From an uncultured Selenomonas sp. (lineage in GTDB: Bacteria > Bacillota > Negativicutes > Selenomonadales > Selenomonadaceae): DNA of 10,572 nt. The DNA is taken from assembly GCA_945494195.1 (NCBI GenBank), contig CALYVJ010000035.1, forward strand, positions 1 to 10,572. Direction: 5' to 3'. Within the stretch, counting starts at the first letter, position 1, and every line of letters begins with the position of its first letter. Below are positions 7,226 through 10,572 of this stretch, piece by piece. The notes under the pieces were generated by a model. It was not told the DNA's origin. It made no database searches and saw nothing but the letters and a program-made list of their open reading frames with translations. Position numbers and translations under genes: made by a program.

Positions 7226-8102
7226 GAACGGGGAATATTACATCCAAGAGGTTGCCCGCTCGTTGAAGCGCAACAACTGGATGTCCTTTGCCTCCATTGG
7301 TACCGTGGCGGTGTCCTTGTTTGTACTTGGCGTTTTCCTGACTTTGGTGCTCAATATGAATCGGCTGGCGGCAACCTTGGAGTCCGAGGTACAAATCAGC
7401 GTTTATCTGGAAGATAAGGTCATGCCGACGCAGCGTGAGGAAATCAAGCAGGACATCGAGAAGATGCAAGGCATTGAATCGGTGAAATACGTGAGTCGGG
7501 AAGAGGCTAAGGAGCGCTTGTCTGAGCGCCTGGGTGACCAGAAATATCTGCTGGAGGCGTTGGGGGATAAAAATCCACTGCCCAATGCCTTTGAGCTTAC
7601 GGTATCCCATCCCGATATGGTTGAGACTGCGGCCAAGGTCATCGAAAAGATGGATGGTGTAGAGTCCGCTAAGTACGGGCAGGATGTGGTTCAGCATCTC
7701 TTTGACATCACAAGGCTTATCCGCTTGTTTGGCTTGGCACTGATGGTGCTTTTGGCCGGTGCCACCCTCTTTATCATTTCCAATACGATTCGTCTGACGG
7801 TATTTGCCCGCCGGAAGGAAATTGCCATCATGAAATATGTGGGGGCAACGGACTGGTTTATCCGCTGGCCCTTTGTGCTGGAAGGAGTGGTTCTGGGCTT
7901 TGTGGGCGGTGTCATTGCCGCAGTAGCCCTGCGCAGTTTCTATGCAGCTATGGCGGCGAAAATCTACAGTACTCTGGCCTTTTTCCCGTTGATGCCCCAG
8001 TATCCCTTCATGACTTACGTCACCGTGGTCATCGTATTATCCGGTATGATAATCGGTGCTCTGGGGTCGGCAATCTCATTGAAACGGTTCCTGAAGGCGT
8101 AA
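7215..8102 (+). CDS. ftsX: Cell-division protein FtsX, permease-like subunit
   Basis: FtsX anchors FtsE at the membrane, and its outer domain binds and activates a murein hydrolase. The 295-residue product begins with [20 protein letters not shown], an amphipathic cytoplasmic start. Transmembrane helices lie at about 23-47, 170-192, 218-240 and 266-288. The extracytoplasmic domain spans about 48-168 and carries the usual ESEVQISVYLED and VKYVSREEAKERL elements. After helix 2 comes FARRKEIAIMKYVGATDWFIRWPFV, here noted as RRKEIAIMKYVGATDWF, the MacB/FtsX-family loop. The start is chosen by the AGGAGG spacing; ATG 7209 would add two residues. It overlaps ftsE by 11 bp and is followed after 16 bp by the M23 gene, its probable partner. 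Confidence 0.95.
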   Translation: MKLRNGEYYIQEVARSLKRNNWMSFASIGTVAVSLFVLGVFLTLVLNMNRLAATLESEVQISVYLEDKVMPTQREEIKQDIEKMQGIESVKYVSREEAKERLSERLGDQKYLLEALGDKNPLPNAFELTVSHPDMVETAAKVIEKMDGVESAKYGQDVVQHLFDITRLIRLFGLALMVLLAGATLFIISNTIRLTVFARRKEIAIMKYVGATDWFIRWPFVLEGVVLGFVGGVIAAVALRSFYAAMAAKIYSTLAFFPLMPQYPFMTYVTVVIVLSGMIIGALGSAISLKRFLKA

Positions 8103-8118
8103 GGTCGGGAGGAACAAA

Positions 8119-9246
8119 ATGATGAAGAAGAATACAAGGCAGCGCCTGCTGGCGGCAACTCTGGCGGCAGGTGTTTTGGCTTCGGTGCCAGCGCATACGG
8201 TATTGGCGTCGCTGGAGGATGACAAGGCCGATTACGAGCGCAAGGCTGAACAGAAAAAGGCTGCCAGCGAGGCATTATCTCAAAAGTTGGAATCCCTGTC
8301 GGAGGAAAAGCGCCTACTGGATGAAGAAGCCGAAACGGCGATAAATGAACACAAAAAATGCAAAGAAGCCTTTGACGAGACAACGAGCCGTATGGCCGAT
8401 AATGAAGCGCGGTTAAAGGAAGTAAAGGCAGATTATGAGGTAAAAAGTGCCCGTTTGGCCAAACGCGTTCGCGATATCTATATCAATGGCCAGATTTCGT
8501 ATCTGGATGTCCTGTTTGGGGCCAAGGATTTTTCGGACTTTATGACCCGCATGGATTTGCTGAAGAAAATCATTCGGCAGGATTATGACCTGGTACACGG
8601 CGTTCTCGATGAAAAACAGGATATCGAGACCACCCAGGCAAGCTTGGAAAAGGATAAAAAAATCCGGGAGGAACAGGAGTTAAAGGCTCGGCAGGCGAAA
8701 CAAGTTATGGAGGAAAAGGTGCGCCGCCGTCAGGAACTCATCGATAAGATGAAGTCGGATAAGGCGACGGTTGACCGTGAGTACGATGAACTCATGGCGG
8801 CCTCCAAGCAGATTGCCCTGATGCTCCAGCGCAGCAGCATGGCCAATATGCCTGTGTCGGGGGATGGTTCGATGATTTGGCCGGTAGGGGGAACTGTGAC
8901 CTCGGAGTTTGGCTGGCGTACCCATCCGATTTCCGGTACGCGGAAATACCACAGCGGAATCGATATCGGTGCTGATTATGGCACCCCCATTGCGGCGGCC
9001 CAGTCCGGCACCGTGGAATATGCGGGCTGGATTTCCGGCTATGGCAATACGGTCATCATCAATCACGGCGGCGGTATTACCACCCTTTACGGCCACAATC
9101 AGTCCTTGGCTGTATCCGCTGGCCAGCAGGTCAGCCAGGGGGAGACTATTGCTTATTGCGGATCAACGGGCAACAGCACGGGGCCCCATTGTCACTTCGA
9201 AGTCCGGAGCGGCGGCGAGCCGGTTAGCCCCTATAATTACTTGTAA
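8119..9246 (+). CDS. Exported coiled-coil M23 (LytM) peptidoglycan endopeptidase, probable FtsEX partner
   Basis: The 375-residue protein combines a signal peptide, a long coiled coil and a zinc endopeptidase domain, as in EnvC and related FtsEX partners. The signal peptide is MMKKNTRQRLL plus a hydrophobic core, with likely cleavage after VLA at residue 30. Charged heptad-rich helices run from about 33 to 118 and 150 to 245. Between them is YLDVLFGAKDFSDF (128-141), a motif shared by EnvC- and CwlO-type coiled coils. The LytM domain spans about 258-375 with H278, D282 (HSGIDIG), H326 (YGH) and H357/H359 (HCH). These zinc and catalytic positions are all present, unlike E. coli EnvC, whose domain is inactive and only activates amidases. 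It probably cleaves peptide cross-links at the septum when FtsEX releases it. GGGAGGA lies just upstream; ATG 8119 and ATG 8122 are both possible starts. Confidence 0.92.
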   Translation: MMKKNTRQRLLAATLAAGVLASVPAHTVLASLEDDKADYERKAEQKKAASEALSQKLESLSEEKRLLDEEAETAINEHKKCKEAFDETTSRMADNEARLKEVKADYEVKSARLAKRVRDIYINGQISYLDVLFGAKDFSDFMTRMDLLKKIIRQDYDLVHGVLDEKQDIETTQASLEKDKKIREEQELKARQAKQVMEEKVRRRQELIDKMKSDKATVDREYDELMAASKQIALMLQRSSMANMPVSGDGSMIWPVGGTVTSEFGWRTHPISGTRKYHSGIDIGADYGTPIAAAQSGTVEYAGWISGYGNTVIINHGGGITTLYGHNQSLAVSAGQQVSQGETIAYCGSTGNSTGPHCHFEVRSGGEPVSPYNYL

Positions 9247-9248
9247 CC

Positions 9249-9262
9249 ATTGACCGGTCAAT
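9249..9262 (+). repeat. Perfect 14-bp palindrome between the M23 gene and ctpA
   Basis: ATTGACCGGTCAAT is its own reverse complement. It lies two bases after the M23 stop codon and before the ctpA ribosome binding site. It could be an operator for a dimeric regulator. As RNA it could form only a 5-bp stem with a CCGG loop. No convincing -10 box follows the TTGACC half, so a promoter is not supported. Confidence 0.6.
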
Positions 9263-9280
9263 AGATAGAAGGTGCATAGT

Positions 9281-10426
9281 TTGAAGAAAAAGAAAATCGT
9301 CCTGGGAATCCTGGCCACGGCGGTCATTTCCAGCATGCTGACGCTGATGGGGCTGGCGGCTTTATTGGGGCTTGATGGCCAGCGGACCCTCGATATGGTT
9401 CGTTTCCTAGGGGTCAAGCGGATGATTGAGCTGCGGTATGTAAGCGATGTGGACTCCCAGGCGCTTATGGACGGTGCCATTGACGGCATGGTCAAATCAT
9501 TGGGAGACCCGCATTCCATCTATATGAAGGCGGATATGTACAAATCCCTTAAGGAACATACAGCAGGTGCCTTCGGCGGCATCGGCGTGACCATGGGATT
9601 CAAGGATAATAAAGTCACGATTGTCTCGGTTCTCGAGGGGACGCCGGGAGAGGCGGCAGGACTCAAGGCCAACGACGAGATTGTAGCGGTGGATGATGTA
9701 CCCGTCAGCGAATATCAGCCGGAGGAAGTTTCCATGCATATTCGCGGTGAAGTCGGTACGGAAGTCAAGCTGACCATCCATCGGGCGGGCAGTGAAAACG
9801 AGGACTACACCATTAAGCGTGACACTATCACCATCCGTTCGGCGAAAGGTAAGATGCTGGAAGGGACGGAGATGGGCTATATTCGCATCGCCTCTTTCGG
9901 CGAGAATACCGGCAAGGAATTCCAAGAGGAGTTTCAAAAGCTGGAAGAAGCCGGCATGAAGGGACTTATCCTCGATTTGCGCGAGAATCCAGGCGGACTC
10001 ATCAAGAGTTGCGTCGAAGTAGCGAATATGCTCGTACCGAAAGGGCCAATCGTTTCGGTGGTACAGCGTGACGGTTCCAAAGAGGAACATGATTCGAATT
10101 TGGAGGCACCAAAGGTGCCAGTTGTTGTGCTGATTGATGGCAACAGTGCCAGCGCTTCGGAAATCTTAGCCGGTGCCCTGCAGGATACGGAAGCCGGTAC
10201 GTTGGTGGGAACCAAGTCGTATGGCAAAGGGTCGGTGCAGGTAGTAGTTCCGCTTTTTGACGATGATGGCCTGAAACTCACCATTGCCAAATACTACACA
10301 CCAAATGGCCGCTGCATCGACGGTATCGGCATCGAACCAGATGTAGCCCTCGATTTCCAAGAAGGCGACACGACGGATGTGCAGTTAGAAAAAGCAAAAG
10401 AAGTATTGCAGGGAAAGATGCCATAA
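9281..10426 (+). CDS. ctpA: S41 C-terminal processing peptidase with PDZ domain
   Basis: CtpA-type proteases sit at the outer face of the membrane and cut or degrade proteins from the C-terminus. The 381-residue product has an N-terminal hydrophobic anchor (KKKKIVLGILATAVISSM). A helical segment with DGMVKSLGDPHSIYM follows, then a PDZ domain at about 93-172 (GGIGVTMG, PGEAAGLKANDEIVAVD), and then the protease core. Catalytic residues are present with canonical spacing: S291 in NSASASEILAGAL, K316 in SYGKG and Q320 in SVQ. The end has YYTPNGRCIDGIGIEPD, usual for the family. TTG 9281 is chosen because AAGGTG (9269-9274) is 6 nt upstream. The in-frame GTG 9272 overlaps that site and would add only MHS. 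The subfamily could equally be called CtpB. It is last in the ftsEX operon and may act on its M23 neighbour. Confidence 0.93.
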   Translation: MKKKKIVLGILATAVISSMLTLMGLAALLGLDGQRTLDMVRFLGVKRMIELRYVSDVDSQALMDGAIDGMVKSLGDPHSIYMKADMYKSLKEHTAGAFGGIGVTMGFKDNKVTIVSVLEGTPGEAAGLKANDEIVAVDDVPVSEYQPEEVSMHIRGEVGTEVKLTIHRAGSENEDYTIKRDTITIRSAKGKMLEGTEMGYIRIASFGENTGKEFQEEFQKLEEAGMKGLILDLRENPGGLIKSCVEVANMLVPKGPIVSVVQRDGSKEEHDSNLEAPKVPVVVLIDGNSASASEILAGALQDTEAGTLVGTKSYGKGSVQVVVPLFDDDGLKLTIAKYYTPNGRCIDGIGIEPDVALDFQEGDTTDVQLEKAKEVLQGKMP

Positions 10427-10447
10427 TTCGATAAAGCAATATCAGTC

Positions 10448-10485
10448 AAAAGAGTAAGCAAATCGAAAGATTGCTTGCTCTTTTT
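10448..10485 (+). terminator. Intrinsic terminator after ctpA
   Basis: AAAAGAGTAAGCAA (10448-10461) pairs with TTGCTTGCTCTTTT (10471-10484) across a 9-nt loop, with one T-G wobble. A T-run follows (10481-10485). It ends the ftsE-ftsX-M23-ctpA unit 21 bases after the ctpA stop. Confidence 0.9.
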
Positions 10486-10501
10486 GTCGATGGAATATAA
10501 T
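10471..10501 (+). promoter_or_regulatory. Candidate promoter for the next gene
   Basis: A consensus TATAAT lies at 10496-10501. Possible -35 boxes overlap the terminator arm: TTGCTT at 10471 (19-bp spacer) or TTGCTC at 10475 (15-bp spacer). Neither spacing is ideal, so the -10 is better supported than the -35. Confidence 0.4.
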
Positions 10502-10518
10502 AAAATGATTTATTCACA

Positions 10519-10557
10519 AGAAATTAAGGAAAATTTCTAAAAACGTAGCAGTTTTTA
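10519..10557 (+). repeat. Two back-to-back 7-6-7 inverted repeats
   Basis: AGAAATT-AAGGAA-AATTTCT (10519-10538) is followed, sharing T10538, by TAAAAAC-GTAGCA-GTTTTTA (10538-10557). Both have perfect 7-bp arms and 6-nt centres, and their centres are 19 bp apart. They lie between the TATAAT box and the terminal ribosome binding site. They could be tandem operators or two leader hairpins. The AT-rich composition makes chance arms more likely. Confidence 0.5.
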
Positions 10558-10558
10558 T

Positions 10559-10572
10559 AGGAGATACGAATA
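10559..10572 (+). promoter_or_regulatory. Ribosome binding site for a gene starting at the window edge
   Basis: AGGAG at 10559-10563 is followed by 8 nt and the final A at 10572. An ATG beginning at that last base would have ideal spacing. The downstream gene itself is not visible. Confidence 0.5.

Noticed and set aside
9272..9274. GTG 9272 as the ctpA start
   Set aside because: It lies within the AAGGTG ribosome binding site that serves TTG 9281 and has no good site of its own.
9250..9280. Promoter for ctpA with TTGACC as the -35
   Set aside because: No acceptable -10 lies 16-18 bp downstream; the nearest resemblance (CATAGT) abuts the TTG start codon.
1..10572. Mobile element, CRISPR array, tRNA or defence system
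   Set aside because: No repeats with regular spacing, transposase, integrase, nuclease or tRNA-like fold was seen. All space is taken by conserved housekeeping and envelope genes with uniform composition.

Overview
The window is a compact, entirely plus-strand housekeeping and cell-envelope region. The order is secA (3' part), prfB, a DUF2993 protein, a DUF5693 membrane protein, csaB, a terminator, ftsE, ftsX, a coiled-coil M23 peptidase, an S41/PDZ C-terminal processing peptidase, and a second terminator. The final bases look like the leader of the next gene. I see no tRNA, rRNA, CRISPR, insertion sequence, integrase or phage gene, and no stretch over 300 bases without a gene. The secA-prfB and ftsEX-M23-ctpA orders and the protein sequences point to Firmicutes. 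CsaB, DUF5693 and DUF2993 together fit the diderm class Negativicutes, probably a Selenomonas-like member. That placement is inference from sequence memory, not from a search.

Region 1 (1-6460) reads as one transcription unit. secA and prfB are 36 bp apart with no terminator between them. prfB is followed by a hairpin and then the DUF2993 lipoprotein-sized exported protein, whose best start is a TTG rather than the first ATG. The DUF5693 protein follows after 12 bp, and csaB overlaps it by an ATGA. The last three genes look like an envelope module. CsaB is a ketal-pyruvyl transferase that elsewhere decorates the wall polymer bound by SLH domains. DUF5693 is a polytopic membrane protein with a large outer domain. 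DUF2993 resembles lipid-binding LmeA. A strong intrinsic terminator closes the unit.

Region 2 (6459-10485) begins with an extended -10 promoter that shares bases with the csaB terminator. It carries ftsE and ftsX (11 bp overlap), an exported EnvC/CwlO-like coiled-coil protein with an intact M23 zinc site, and a ctpA-type Ser/Lys protease. The expected logic is that FtsEX couples ATP hydrolysis in the cytoplasm to activation of the hydrolase outside. CtpA may limit or process envelope proteins, possibly including that hydrolase. A second terminator ends this unit.

The last 87 bases hold a TATAAT box, two back-to-back 7-6-7 inverted repeats and a Shine-Dalgarno placed so that the next start codon would begin at the last base of the window. 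The most useful points for follow-up are the unframeshifted prfB, the DUF2993-DUF5693-CsaB module in a probable diderm, the catalytically intact FtsEX partner, a perfect 14-bp palindrome before ctpA, and the tandem dyads at the right edge.
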